A stretch of 64,000 nucleotides of DNA from Pseudaminobacter soli (ex Li et al. 2025) (GCF_003012705.1 NZ_PXYL01000001.1:620001-684000); one strand, 5' to 3'. Shown: positions 26,915-37,099, numbered from the stretch's first letter. The notes: generated by a model not told the origin, from the letters alone. Made by a program: numbers and translations.

Positions 26915-28696
26915 ATGGCCCGTATGCGCGCTGTCGATGCGGCGGTCCTCGTCCTTGAGAAGGAGGGAATCCATTGCGCCTTCGGCGTTCCGGGCGCGGC
27001 GATCAATCCTCTCTATTCGGCGCTGAAGGCGCGCGGCTCCATTCGCCACGTGCTGGCGCGCCATGTTGAGGGCGCCTCACACATGGCCGAAGGTTTTACC
27101 CGGGCAAAGGCCGGCAATATAGGCGTCTGCATAGGCACCTCCGGCCCCGCCGGCACCGACATGATCACCGGACTTTATTCGGCCTCGGCGGATTCCATCC
27201 CAATCCTCTGCATCACCGGCCAGGCCCCGCGCGCCCGGTTCACCAAGGAAGATTTTCAGGCGGTCGACATCGCGGCCATCGCGGCTCCGGTCACCAAATG
27301 GGCGGTCACCGTCATGGAGCCCTATCTGGTTCCGATGACGCTGCAAAAGGCATTTTTCCTGATGCGCTCGGGGCGCCCGGGGCCGGTACTGGTCGACCTC
27401 CCGCTCGACGTGCAGCTTGCCGAGATCGAATTCGACATCGACACGTATGAGCCGATGACGCCGCATAAGCCGGCCATCACAAGGGCGCAGGCGGAGAAGG
27501 CGCTGTCGATGCTCAACGAAGCCGAGCGGCCGCTGATCGTCGCCGGCGGCGGCATCATCAATGCGGACGCGTCCGACCTGCTGGTCGAGTTCGCCGAGAT
27601 CACCGGCGTTCCGGTCATTCCGACACTGATGGGCTGGGGTTCAATCCCCGACGACCACAGGCTGATGGCCGGCATGTGTGGCCTGCAGACCTCGCACCGC
27701 TACGGCAACGCCACGCTGCTGGCGTCGGATTTCGTCATGGGCATCGGCAACCGCTGGGCCAACCGCCATACCGGCTCGGTCGACAAATACACGCAAGGGC
27801 GAAAATTCATCCATATCGACATCGAGCCGACCCAGATCGGCCGCGTCTTCGCGCCCGACCACGGCATCGTTTCGGATGCAGGTGCTGCGCTAAAAATGCT
27901 GCTCGACGTGGCCACCGAGTGGCGCGCTGCCGGCAAGCTGCGCGACTGGAGCACCTGGGTGAGGGAATGCCAGAAGCGCAAGAAGGCGATGCAGCGCAAG
28001 ACGCATTTCGACCAGGTGCCGCTCAAGCCGCAGCGCGTCTATGAGGAGATGAACAAGGCTTTCGGTCGCGATACCTGCTACGTGTCCACCATCGGCCTGT
28101 CGCAGATCGCCGGTGCGCAGTTCCTGCATGTCTACAAGCCGCGCAACTGGATCAACTGCGGGCAGGCCGGGCCGCTCGGCTGGACGCTGCCGGCAGCGCT
28201 CGGCGTACGCGCCGCCGATCCGGAGCGGCGGATCGTTGCGCTGTCGGGCGACTACGATTTTCAGTTCATGATCGAGGAACTTGCCGTCGGCTCCCAGCAC
28301 AAGCTGCCTTACATCCATGTGGTGGTGAACAACGCCTATCTCGGTCTCATCCGCCAGGCGCAGCGCGGGTTTACGATGGATTACGAGGTCAGCCTCGCCT
28401 TCGAGAACATCAACCGTTCCGGCGATGCCGAGGCGGGCTACGGCGTCGACCATGTCGCGGTGGCCGAGGCCATGGGCTGCAAGGCCATTCGCGTGCGCCG
28501 GCCCGAAGAGTTCGAAAAAGCCTTCGCCGAGGCCGAACGGCTGATGAAGGAACATCAGGTCCCCGTCGTGCTCGAATTCATCCTCGAGCGCGTGACCAAC
28601 ATTTCCATGGGCACGGAAATCGACGGCATCCTCGAATTCGAGGAACTCGCCCAGACCAATGAAGACGCGCCGACCGCGATCGCGCTGCTCGACTGA
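26915..28696 (+). CDS. gcl: Glyoxylate carboligase (tartronate-semialdehyde synthase)
   Basis: 593 aa, thiamine-diphosphate enzyme joining two glyoxylates to tartronate semialdehyde with loss of CO2. The N-terminal domain matches Gcl exactly: the Glu that activates ThDP in most relatives is Val here, V51 in [13 protein letters not shown], a known signature of this enzyme. The C-terminal ThDP/Mg site is in [17 protein letters not shown] with [10 protein letters not shown]. The preceding frame extends to 26891, but ATG 26915 has GGAGGTG (26904-26910). First gene of a three-step route to glycerate with hyi and glxR. Confidence 0.96.
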   Translation: MARMRAVDAAVLVLEKEGIHCAFGVPGAAINPLYSALKARGSIRHVLARHVEGASHMAEGFTRAKAGNIGVCIGTSGPAGTDMITGLYSASADSIPILCITGQAPRARFTKEDFQAVDIAAIAAPVTKWAVTVMEPYLVPMTLQKAFFLMRSGRPGPVLVDLPLDVQLAEIEFDIDTYEPMTPHKPAITRAQAEKALSMLNEAERPLIVAGGGIINADASDLLVEFAEITGVPVIPTLMGWGSIPDDHRLMAGMCGLQTSHRYGNATLLASDFVMGIGNRWANRHTGSVDKYTQGRKFIHIDIEPTQIGRVFAPDHGIVSDAGAALKMLLDVATEWRAAGKLRDWSTWVRECQKRKKAMQRKTHFDQVPLKPQRVYEEMNKAFGRDTCYVSTIGLSQIAGAQFLHVYKPRNWINCGQAGPLGWTLPAALGVRAADPERRIVALSGDYDFQFMIEELAVGSQHKLPYIHVVVNNAYLGLIRQAQRGFTMDYEVSLAFENINRSGDAEAGYGVDHVAVAEAMGCKAIRVRRPEEFEKAFAEAERLMKEHQVPVVLEFILERVTNISMGTEIDGILEFEELAQTNEDAPTAIALLD

Positions 28697-28711
28697 CCGG
28701 AGAAAAAGACC

Positions 28712-29509
28712 ATGCCGCGTTTCTCAGCCAACCTCTCCATGCTCTTCGGCGAGCATGATTTTCTCGATCGCTTCGATGCTGCCGCCGAGGCCGGTTTTGC
28801 CGGCGTCGAATATATCGGGCCCTACGACCATTCGATCGAGACGGTCGCGGCGCGGCTGAAGAAGAACAATCTCGTGCAGGTGCTGTTCAACCTGCCTCCG
28901 GGCGACTGGGGCAGGGGCGAGCGCGGCATCGCGGTGCTGCCGGACCGCGTGGAAGAGTTCCGGCGCGGCGTGGATACTGCGATCAGCTATGCCAAGGCGC
29001 TCGGCTGCAGCCAGGTCAATTGCCTTGCGGGCATCGCGCCGCAGGGCGTTGACCGCGCCGAACTTGAAAAGATCTTCGTCGGGAACCTGAAATTCGCTGC
29101 CGCGAAGCTGAAGGAAGCCGGCATCCGCCTGCTGATCGAGCCGATCAACACCATCGACATTCCCGGCTTCTTCCTGACGAACACGAAGCAAGCTCTGGAG
29201 ATCATCGAAAAGGTCGGCTCGGACAATCTCTACCTGCAATACGACATCTACCACATGCAGATCATGGAGGGGGATCTCGCCCGCACGATCGAGAAGCATC
29301 TTGGCCGCATCGCGCATATCCAGCTTGCGGACAATCCCGGCCGCCACGAGCCGGGCACGGGCGAGATCAACTATGCGTTCCTCTACGAGCATCTCGACCG
29401 CATCGGCTACGCCGGCTGGGTCGGCGCCGAGTACAAGCCGAAGGCCGGCACGGCAGCGGGTTTAGGTTGGTTCAAGGAATTTGCCAGAAAGGCCGATGCG
29501 GCCGCCTGA
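28712..29509 (+). CDS. hyi: Hydroxypyruvate isomerase
   Basis: 265 aa, TIM-barrel isomerase interconverting hydroxypyruvate and tartronate semialdehyde. MPRFSANLSMLFGEHDFLDR is the usual family start; LIEPINTIDIPGFFL and LQYDIYHMQIMEGDL carry metal-site acidic and His residues. GGAGAAA precedes the ATG, 15 bp after gcl, and glxR follows 16 bp later, so the three are one operon. Confidence 0.95.
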   Translation: MPRFSANLSMLFGEHDFLDRFDAAAEAGFAGVEYIGPYDHSIETVAARLKKNNLVQVLFNLPPGDWGRGERGIAVLPDRVEEFRRGVDTAISYAKALGCSQVNCLAGIAPQGVDRAELEKIFVGNLKFAAAKLKEAGIRLLIEPINTIDIPGFFLTNTKQALEIIEKVGSDNLYLQYDIYHMQIMEGDLARTIEKHLGRIAHIQLADNPGRHEPGTGEINYAFLYEHLDRIGYAGWVGAEYKPKAGTAAGLGWFKEFARKADAAA

Positions 29510-29525
29510 TCCGGGGAGAAAAATC

Positions 29526-30440
29526 ATGGAAAAAATCGGCTTTATCGGTCTCGGCATCATGGGCGCGCCGATGGCGGGGCATCTGCTCGATGCCGGCTAT
29601 GAGGTCATCGCCACCAACCATCGCAGCGCGCCGGCCGCCGACCTTGTGGCCAAGGGCCTGAAAGTGGTCCAGGGCAACGACGCGGTTGCTCGCGCGGCCG
29701 ACATCATCATCACCATGGTGCCCGACACGCCGCAGGTGGCCGAGGTGCTGTTCGGTGAAAACGGCGTCGCCTCCGGGCTGTCCGGCGGAAAACTCGTCAT
29801 CGACATGAGCTCCATCTCGCCCATCGAGACGAAAATCTTTGCCGAAAGGGTCAAGGCGCTCGGCGCAGACTATCTCGACGCGCCGGTGTCGGGTGGCGAG
29901 GTCGGGGCCAAAGCGGCTTCCCTGACGATCATGGTCGGTGGCTCGCAAAGCTCGTTCGACCGCGCGAAGCCCATTTTCGAAAAAATGGGCAAGAACATCA
30001 CGCTGGTGGGCGACAATGGCGTCGGCCAGACCACGAAGGTCGCCAACCAGATCGTGGTGGCGCTGACCATCGAGGCGGTGGCCGAAGCGCTCGTCTTCGC
30101 CTCCAAGGCTGGTGCCGATCCCGCCAAGGTGCGGCAGGCGCTGATGGGAGGGCTCGCCAATTCGCGCATACTCGAAGTGCATGGCGAGCGCATGATCAAG
30201 CGCACTTTCGCGCCCGGCTTCCGCATCGAATTGCACCAGAAGGACCTCAACCTCGCGCTGCAGGGCGCCAAGGCGCTCGGCGTCTCGCTACCCAACACGT
30301 CGATGACGCAGGAGCTGTTCAACTCCTGTGCCGCCAATGGTGGGGGCAAGGAGGATCACTCCGCGCTGGTGCGCGCGCTGGAGCGGATGGCCAATTTCGA
30401 GGTTGGGTCGGAGGCGGGCGCCCAGAGCGACGCAGCCTGA
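29526..30440 (+). CDS. glxR: 2-hydroxy-3-oxopropionate (tartronate semialdehyde) reductase
   Basis: 304-aa beta-hydroxyacid dehydrogenase reducing tartronate semialdehyde to D-glycerate with NAD(P)H. Rossmann motif IGFIGLGIMGAPMAGHL at the start, substrate-site DAPVSGGEVGA, and a catalytic Lys in the TTKVANQIVV helix around 180. The frame extends to 29481 inside hyi; ATG 29526 has GGGGAG upstream and the family N-terminus. Last gene of the glyoxylate operon. A second, divergent member of the same superfamily is at 31970. Confidence 0.94.
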   Translation: MEKIGFIGLGIMGAPMAGHLLDAGYEVIATNHRSAPAADLVAKGLKVVQGNDAVARAADIIITMVPDTPQVAEVLFGENGVASGLSGGKLVIDMSSISPIETKIFAERVKALGADYLDAPVSGGEVGAKAASLTIMVGGSQSSFDRAKPIFEKMGKNITLVGDNGVGQTTKVANQIVVALTIEAVAEALVFASKAGADPAKVRQALMGGLANSRILEVHGERMIKRTFAPGFRIELHQKDLNLALQGAKALGVSLPNTSMTQELFNSCAANGGGKEDHSALVRALERMANFEVGSEAGAQSDAA

Positions 30441-30476
30441 ACTGGTAGCGGCAGGTCAGGCCCGAACGATGTTTGG

Positions 30477-30613
30477 GTGCGTCCTTCGAGGCTCGCCCTA
30501 CGGGCTCGCACCTCAGGATGAGGGAGGTTGGCGCAAAGCCCTCACTGGTGGGACCATCGGAGCCAACGGCCCTCATCCTGAGGTGCGAGCGAAGCGAGCC
30601 TCGAAGGACGCAC
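30477..30613. repeat. Long inverted repeat (REP/BIME-like)
   Basis: Two arms of 44-48 bp. The left arm (30477-30524) begins GTGCGTCCTTCGAGGCTCGC and ends CACCTCAGGATGAGGG; the right arm (30570-30613) is its reverse complement apart from a variable central piece (CCTACGGG against TTCG). A 45-bp spacer separates them. Sequences of this type are dispersed in Mesorhizobium and Bradyrhizobium genomes, usually between genes. Here it lies 36 bp after glxR and 32 bp before the rlmB stop, between converging genes, where it may also act as a terminator. Confidence 0.85.
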
Positions 30614-30645
30614 CTTGGCATCCCGCGATTCTCGCTTTCTTGGAC

Positions 30646-31506
30646 CTACTTGGCCTTCACACCCGCCAGGTGCTTCCGCGCGGCATAAAGGCTGATCGCC
30701 GCCGCATTCGACACGTTTAGCGAATGAATCACGCCCGGCATGTCGAGTCGGGCCAAGGCATTCACCGTCTCGCGCGTCTTGTGGCGCAGGCCTTTGCCCT
30801 CCGCGCCGAGCACGAGCGCGATTCGCTCGCCGGAAAACGTCTGTTCCAGTTCCGCCGGTCCCTCAGAATCGAGACCGATCGTCTGGAAGCCTGATTCGTG
30901 CAACTCGCCTAGTGCTTCGGCGAGATTCCGAACCTCGATCAGGTCGATGTGCTCCAGCGCGCCCGAGGCGGATTTCGCCAGCACGCCCGATTCCTGCGCG
31001 CTGTGGCGAGAAGTTGTGATCAGTGCGCCGGCGCCGAAGGCCACGGCCGAACGTATGATGGCGCCGACATTGTGCGGGTCCGTCACCTGGTCCAGCACCA
31101 GCACCAGCGGCGTGTCCCCCAGCGCCGACAAGGCCTTGGGCTTCAACGGCGCGGCCTCGATCAGCACGCCCTGGTGGACGGCGTCGCTGCCGGTGATCTT
31201 GTCGATGTCGCGCGGCTCGACGATTTCCACAGGAAAGGGCAGGGCCTTGTCGCCGATTTCCAGCCGCTCCAGCGCATTGCGAGTCACAAGCATCCGCCGG
31301 ATTTCGCGGCGTGGATTTTCCAGCGCTGCGCGCACCGTATGCAGGCCATAAAGGCGCAAAAGGCCGTCAGCTGCGGCCTCGCCGGGCGGAATGCTGGGGC
31401 GCTGGCGATGAGCCGGCTGTCCTCCGCTCTTCTGGTCGCGATAGGCGCGCCGAAGCTTGGCGTAGTGGGTGTCCTTAGGCGTTCCGGGCTTTTTTTCGTT
31501 GCTCAT
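30646..31506 (-). CDS. rlmB: 23S rRNA (guanosine-2'-O-)-methyltransferase RlmB (TrmH family)
   Basis: 286-aa SPOUT methyltransferase using SAM to 2'-O-methylate 23S rRNA (G2251 in E. coli). A basic N-terminal tail (1-45), substrate-binding domain (LYGLHTVRAALENPRR), then the knot domain with DQVTDPHNVGAIIRSA, LGAEGKGLR and SLNVSNAAAISLY at 120-280. These three motifs are diagnostic for TrmH/RlmB. It is adjacent and divergent to tRNA-Tyr, a common neighbour in rhizobia. Confidence 0.92.
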   Translation of the reverse strand: MSNEKKPGTPKDTHYAKLRRAYRDQKSGGQPAHRQRPSIPPGEAAADGLLRLYGLHTVRAALENPRREIRRMLVTRNALERLEIGDKALPFPVEIVEPRDIDKITGSDAVHQGVLIEAAPLKPKALSALGDTPLVLVLDQVTDPHNVGAIIRSAVAFGAGALITTSRHSAQESGVLAKSASGALEHIDLIEVRNLAEALGELHESGFQTIGLDSEGPAELEQTFSGERIALVLGAEGKGLRHKTRETVNALARLDMPGVIHSLNVSNAAAISLYAARKHLAGVKAK

Positions 31507-31594
31507 GGCCGCTCTATAGCTGGGGTGTGCGGGTTTGAATATGCCGACTTGGAAAGCTGTGCGATAATTTCCTCCGAAAACGCAAATGGCGTGA

Positions 31595-31623
31595 TTGACA
31601 GGCCAAGGTCATATCGCCATAAG
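31595..31623 (+). promoter_or_regulatory. Sigma70-like promoter of tRNA-Tyr/tRNA-Gly
   Basis: TTGACA (31595-31600), 17-nt spacer, CATAAG (31618-31623). The -35 is perfect, the -10 weaker. It is ~85 nt upstream of tRNA-Tyr. Confidence 0.6.
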
Positions 31624-31707
31624 GCGCATCACAGATTGACGAGCGGGCAATAACCCGGTTCGGAAATCGGTCGAATGCCTCGTCGCATGGCTCCGATACA
31701 GCAGTAT

Positions 31708-31792
31708 GGAGGAGTGCCCGAGTGGTTAAAGGGGACGGACTGTAAATCCGTTGACTCAGTCTACGTTGGTTCGAATCCAACCTCCTCCACCA
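31708..31792 (+). tRNA. tRNA-Tyr (anticodon GTA)
   Basis: 85 nt, class II with a long variable arm, encoded CCA. Acceptor GGAGGAG/CTCCTCC; anticodon stem GGACT with loop containing GTA. Confidence 0.97.
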
Positions 31793-31819
31793 CTGCCGGA
31801 CCGGAGCCAAAAGGAAGTT

Positions 31820-31893
31820 GCGGGTATAGCTCAATGGTAGAGCAGCAGCCTTCCAAGCTGAATACGCGGGTTCGATTCCCGCTACCCGCTCCA
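31820..31893 (+). tRNA. tRNA-Gly (anticodon TCC)
   Basis: 74 nt, encoded CCA. Acceptor GCGGGTA/TACCCGC, D-stem GCTC/GAGC, anticodon loop CTTCCAA (TCC, reads GGA). It is 27 nt after tRNA-Tyr, so both are processed from one transcript. Confidence 0.97.
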
Positions 31894-31969
31894 GGCAACT
31901 CCCTGAAAATCAAGAAATTTTACGCATTGGCCGTCTGATTCGGCTAAGCCCGGTTCGGGACGCCGTCAG

Positions 31970-32872
31970 TCACCGACCGCCGCGCCCGCCACCTGGACGA
32001 ATGCCCGCGTCCTGCGAAGCGATGCTCCCTATAGCCGACCAGTCGAGCGATGCGCCGCCGGTCGCGATGAGGCGAAGGAAGCGGTCCCGCAGCAGGCTGC
32101 CGATCGGCATTGGCACCTTCAGATCCTCGGCCGCCGCGAGCGCCAGCCGGATGTCCTTCTGGCCGAGAGGCGCTGCGAACCCGGCCGGCTCGAACCGATC
32201 CTGCGCAATCAATGTGCCGTACGTCTTGTAGACCGGCGCGTCGAATAGGGTCGACGTCAGGATTTCCACATATTGACGACGGTCGAGGCCGGCCTTTCCG
32301 ATGAGGGCCAGAGCTTCGCCCAGGGATTCGATCACGCATGCGATGAGGAAATTGCCGCTCAGCTTGATCAGGTTCGCGTCTTTGGGAGTGGTCGAGATGA
32401 CGAAGAGTTTTTGGCCGATCGCCTCCAAGAACGGCCGTGCGCGATCGACGGCGTCATCGGTACCGGCGGTCAGGACGGCCAGTTGCCCGGATGCCGCGAC
32501 TTCGGGTCGGCCGAAGACGGGGGCGGAAACGAACATCTGTCCCTTTCTCGTATGGGCATCGGTCAGTCGTTGCGAAAGCGCAACGCTGATCGTGCTGGAG
32601 GAAATGTGGACGGCACCCCTGGCCAGGCTGTCGATTATGCCGCCCTTGGAGAAGACGACGTCCGTCACCGCCTCGTCATTTGCGAGCATGGTGAACACGG
32701 CATCGCCCCGGCAGGCGTCGCCCGGTGCCGTCACGACGGTCGCACCAAGCACGGCTAGCGGTTCCGCCTTGGCGGGGGTGCGATTGTAGACGATGATGGA
32801 GTGCCCGGCCTTGAGCAAACTCATCGCCATGCCGGAGCCCATCTGTCCAAGGCCGATGATACCCACCTTCAT
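31970..32872 (-). CDS. NAD(P)-dependent beta-hydroxyacid dehydrogenase family oxidoreductase
   Basis: 300 aa. Rossmann motif VGIIGLGQMGSGMAMSLLKAG at the start, VYNRTPAKAE giving an Arg that suggests NADP preference, substrate site VSAPVFGRPEVAASGQL, and a catalytic Lys in LIKLSGNFLIA. Members reduce or oxidise 3-hydroxy acids or act as imine reductases; the substrate is unknown. Distantly related to glxR at 29526, too different to be a recent copy. It and the small gene at 32931 point away from tuf and split the tRNA-Gly/tuf neighbourhood. Confidence 0.88.
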   Translation of the reverse strand: MKVGIIGLGQMGSGMAMSLLKAGHSIIVYNRTPAKAEPLAVLGATVVTAPGDACRGDAVFTMLANDEAVTDVVFSKGGIIDSLARGAVHISSSTISVALSQRLTDAHTRKGQMFVSAPVFGRPEVAASGQLAVLTAGTDDAVDRARPFLEAIGQKLFVISTTPKDANLIKLSGNFLIACVIESLGEALALIGKAGLDRRQYVEILTSTLFDAPVYKTYGTLIAQDRFEPAGFAAPLGQKDIRLALAAAEDLKVPMPIGSLLRDRFLRLIATGGASLDWSAIGSIASQDAGIRPGGGRGGR

Positions 32873-32930
32873 GGTGTCTCCGATCCAGCTAGAATTCTCC
32901 CTAGCTTTTCTCAGTATGTCTTCGGTTCCC

Positions 32931-33098
32931 TTAGAAAACCGCCAGGTATTTCAGCAGAGATACTATGCCGATGATGATCACTACGATCTGGATTATCTGT
33001 TGCATCCTGGCGTCGATCGGCAATCTCTGGACAAGATACAGAACAAGAATGACTACAAGGAACGTAATCAGAATGCTGATGATCACAGATGCGCCCAT
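32931..33098 (-). CDS. 55-aa membrane protein with two helices
   Basis: Start ATG 33098 with GGGAGATG ribosome site. Two hydrophobic segments (SVIISILITFLVVILVLYLV and IIQIVVIIIGIVSLLKYLAVF) flank a short polar loop QRLPIDARMQQ with a Pro-Ile-Asp. It looks like the widespread small proteins with a loop containing 'P-M/I-D' (Thivi_2564-like), function unknown. The frame extends a little upstream (33137) without a ribosome site. A one-mismatch EcfG-type site lies about 40 nt upstream. Confidence 0.75.
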   Translation of the reverse strand: MGASVIISILITFLVVILVLYLVQRLPIDARMQQIIQIVVIIIGIVSLLKYLAVF

Positions 33099-33437
33099 CG
33101 CTGCATCTCCCGGAATGAAAGCTTGAAACTCTCGCAATAACGTTCAGCGCGGCTTTGGGTTGCCAAAATACCGCTCTGCAAGCTGCAGCTAGAGGTGCCG
33201 GGAACGCTGTGTTTTGCGAAATCTGCAGAGGCGCTTCGCAATAAGTCAGAGGGCCTGTCCGAAGCTCTTTCAAGTGCAGCGGATCGTTCCTATATGCCGT
33301 TTCATCACCGATAACGGAGCGGTCGCCCTGCCGCGGGCGGTGCAGTTTGTCAAAAGACTCTTGTGTTTTTTGGCCTTTCTCGCTAATCGCCCCAAATTCG
33401 AACCCAAACCGAAGCCCGCCGCCAAGGAAATTAAACG
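33099..33437. other. Intergenic region upstream of tuf1
   Basis: 339 bp between the divergent small membrane gene and tuf1. It holds the weak EcfG-type site (minus strand) and, for tuf1, a CTATAT box at 33290-33295 with CTTTCA 17 nt upstream, a partial match to the alphaproteobacterial CTTGAC-N17-CTATAT promoter. No gene is supported here. Confidence 0.45.
33139..33163 (-). promoter_or_regulatory. Possible EcfG-type promoter (one mismatch)
   Basis: Minus strand: GCAAC (33163-33159), 16-nt spacer, CGTT (33142-33139). One mismatch to GGAAC; position upstream of the 55-aa gene is suitable. Confidence 0.35.
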
Positions 33438-34613
<1,176 letters not shown>

Positions 34614-34637
34614 GCTTGCAAGCATGTTGCTTGAGGG

Positions 34638-34667
34638 AAGGGCGGCTTCGGCCGCCCTTTTTCTTTT
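34638..34667 (+). terminator. Terminator of tuf1
   Basis: AAGGGCGGC (34638-34646), TTCG tetraloop, GCCGCCCTT (34651-34659), then TTTCTTTT. Confidence 0.92.
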
Positions 34668-34772
34668 GCGGAAGTTGCATCCGCTTTAAGGTTAATCCGA
34701 CAATCATAGTACGGTGATTGCGAGCGCCCTAGGTATTGCTAGCATAGCGGGCAATAGCGAGCTGAGGGTTGC

Positions 34773-36371
34773 ATGTTGGTCACGCGGCGTTTTCTCGTTA
34801 CTCACCTGATCGCTCTTGCTGCACTTGCAGCGGTATTTCAGTTTCAATTTGCGTCTGTCGCCGGGGCCTCTGCAAAGAAGGCCACGAACGAAGTGAGCGA
34901 TTTTCTGCAGCCGATGCAGTTCATCGTGGTGCGCAGCAGCAGCCCCGTCTGCGAGCCGACCTGTCCGCAATGGATCTGGGCAAATGGCGAAATCGTGGGC
35001 GATACGCCTCAGCAGTTCCAGCGCCTGTTGAAGACGATCGGAAAACAGCGCCTGCCGGTGGTGATCAACTCGCCCGGAGGTAATGTCGATGCCGCGATGA
35101 AGCTTGCCCGAATGATCCGGGGACGGGGGCTTGATACGGCGGTTGGCACCGCGGTCCTGACCGGATGTCCGCCCGAGCGGAAAGACTGCCTCGAAAGGCA
35201 AAGGGAAACCGGTGTGTATCTGGGCGTGATCTTGCCCGGCATCTGCGCCTCGGCCTGCCCGCTGATGCTGGCCGGCGGCGTCGAGCGGCTGGCCGGTGAG
35301 ATCTCCTTTGTCGGTGTTCATCAGATCACGACCACCGTCAGCCGGGAACAGGTACTGTACCGCGAGCGCTACCAGCTCGTGAACGGCAAGAAGCGGGTGA
35401 CCGAAAGGAAGATCGTCAAGCGAAAGAAGCTGAAGAGCTACAAGACGACGAAGCTCGCCAAGCAGACGAGAATGCAAATGCTCGCCTTCCTGAAGGAAAT
35501 GGGCATTTCCCAGTCCTATCTCGCGGTGTCGCAAGCTACGTCAGCTGACGACATGAGGCAGCTCACCTGGATGGAGTTGCTGGATCTGAAGTTGATTACG
35601 GGGTTCCAGGCGCCGGAGTCGCTTGTTCAGGTCGGCCGTTGCCTGGAACTGCCCAGTGGCGAAAACTGCATCGATCTCCCCGATGCCGGTTCTTCAGGCA
35701 AAGACGACAAGACGGCGCTGGAGCCGGAAGGGTCTATGCACTTCGTCGTGGTTCGATCCGCTGAGCCCGGCTGCGAGCCAAATTGTCCGGAGTGGATTGC
35801 TGCCGAGGGCTTGATCGATTCAAGGGCGCCTGAGCGGCTTGAAAAGCTTCTGAAGGGAATGGGCAAGCGCAGGCTGCCACTGGTGCTGTCTTCCTCCGGC
35901 GGCAATCTCGCGGCTGCAATGGCGCTAGGGCGCCTGGTCCGAAAGGCCGAGCTGACGACGGTGGTCGGTAGCACCGTGATTGACGGGTGTTTGCCGAGCT
36001 CACAGTACTGCGGGCCGAATCGCGACCAGTATGTCGGCAGTGCCGTCTCTTCCGGTGGCCGTTGCGTTTTCGGCTGCGTGCTCGTTCTTGCCGGGGGCAC
36101 GCAGCGACTCGCCGGCTACCAAACCGCCGTGGCATGGAGCCCTCCGTCCGCGTTGAGCAACAATACGAGATTCGCCGTGACTGCCTATCTGGACGAGATG
36201 GGCGTGCTTCCTGCCGTGCTCGAAGAAAAAGTTGCCGACAGCCTCGATTCGGATTCTCAGCAGCGCCTCTACACGCAGCAGCTTCTGACGAGCACGAATC
36301 TCACCGTCGACTCAGTCGTTGACGGCGACATCTGCCGGCAAACTCCCAGGCCGGCCAACTGCGATGGGTAG
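34773..36371 (+). CDS. Exported tandem ClpP-fold (COG3904-like) protein, second half degenerate
   Basis: 532 aa with an N-terminal signal (8-30). Two similar halves follow. Half 1 (about 47-285) has FIVVRSSSPVCEPTCPQWIWANG, then NSPGG (99-103), GICASACPLMLAGG with S160 as candidate nucleophile, and GVHQ with H183. Half 2 (about 322-520) repeats FVVVRSAEPGCEPNCPEWIAAEG, but its equivalents are SSSGG (373-377), CVFGCVLVLAGG (G434 where Ser is expected) and VAWS (Trp in place of His). The fold resembles the crotonase/ClpP-type periplasmic proteins of COG3904; hydrolase activity is unproven. Cys pairs flank each half. It is monocistronic between tuf1 and tRNA-Trp. Confidence 0.75.
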   Translation: MLVTRRFLVTHLIALAALAAVFQFQFASVAGASAKKATNEVSDFLQPMQFIVVRSSSPVCEPTCPQWIWANGEIVGDTPQQFQRLLKTIGKQRLPVVINSPGGNVDAAMKLARMIRGRGLDTAVGTAVLTGCPPERKDCLERQRETGVYLGVILPGICASACPLMLAGGVERLAGEISFVGVHQITTTVSREQVLYRERYQLVNGKKRVTERKIVKRKKLKSYKTTKLAKQTRMQMLAFLKEMGISQSYLAVSQATSADDMRQLTWMELLDLKLITGFQAPESLVQVGRCLELPSGENCIDLPDAGSSGKDDKTALEPEGSMHFVVVRSAEPGCEPNCPEWIAAEGLIDSRAPERLEKLLKGMGKRRLPLVLSSSGGNLAAAMALGRLVRKAELTTVVGSTVIDGCLPSSQYCGPNRDQYVGSAVSSGGRCVFGCVLVLAGGTQRLAGYQTAVAWSPPSALSNNTRFAVTAYLDEMGVLPAVLEEKVADSLDSDSQQRLYTQQLLTSTNLTVDSVVDGDICRQTPRPANCDG

Positions 36372-36477
36372 CCACAACACCAGCAATCGCTGGCAGCGAG
36401 CGTGTGGATAGGGTTTGCGCGCCAAGGGCCGGCCCTATGTCCACCGGGTAACGCCGCAAAATGTTGGCAGATGCCAC

Positions 36478-36506
36478 TTGAAACGCTACGCTCTTTGTGG
36501 AATGAA
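36478..36506 (+). promoter_or_regulatory. Possible promoter of tRNA-Trp
   Basis: TTGAAA (36478-36483), 17-nt spacer, AATGAA (36501-36506), 12 nt before the tRNA. The -10 is weak. Confidence 0.35.
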
Positions 36507-36517
36507 GCAGCCGCGTT

Positions 36518-36593
<76 letters not shown>

Positions 36594-36895
36594 GCATCGC
36601 CAAAGGCGATAGCGAATGTCGATATAGCCGTTGTCGGCACGATTGGATGGTTCCGGCAAAAGGCGTTTGGCAAGTAAGACAGGTTTAGGCACTTGCACGT
36701 GTCGAGAATCGGTCTTATGTAGGGACAACAGACACGCGGCGCGTGGAGCTGGAGAGCCGGCTTTACGCGCCCCAAATGCATGGGCGGGGTATTCACATTG
36801 ATTCGTGTGGAGAGCTGCAGCCCGGCAAGGCAACTCCCGGTCAACGGGAACATCCATGGGGTCCGGTTTCCGGGTCTTTGAAAGCAGAGCGGCAG
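36594..36895 (+). other. Gap between tRNA-Trp and secE
   Basis: 302 bp without a supported gene. A TTGCAC-N16-TTATGT pair (about 36693-36720) could be a secE promoter but both boxes are poor; read-through from tRNA-Trp is equally possible. Confidence 0.4.
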
Positions 36896-37099
36896 ATGGC
36901 GTCAAAAACCACCAATCCCTTTACCTTCTTCCAGCAGGTCAGGTCGGAGACGGCAAAGGTTACGTGGCCCTCTCGGCGCGAGACGTTGATTTCGACGATC
37001 ATGGTTATCGTGTTCGCGATAATCGCGATGATCTTCTTCTTTGCGGCTGACCAGTTGATGGCTTACGCAATTTCGTTGCTGCTCGGCATCGGTCGTTGA
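36896..37099 (+). CDS. secE: Preprotein translocase subunit SecE
   Basis: 67 aa, the single-helix form found in alphaproteobacteria. MASKTTNPFTFFQQVRSETA, the amphipathic KVTWPSRRETL hinge and one membrane helix (about 33-60). It clamps SecY in the SecYEG channel. ATG 36896 chosen; the frame upstream is not SecE-like. Co-directional with nusG 28 bp later. Confidence 0.95.
   Translation: MASKTTNPFTFFQQVRSETAKVTWPSRRETLISTIMVIVFAIIAMIFFFAADQLMAYAISLLLGIGR

Noticed and set aside
29526-32872. glxR and the oxidoreductase at 31970 as a recent duplication
   Set aside because: They share only superfamily motifs; the sequences differ almost everywhere else.
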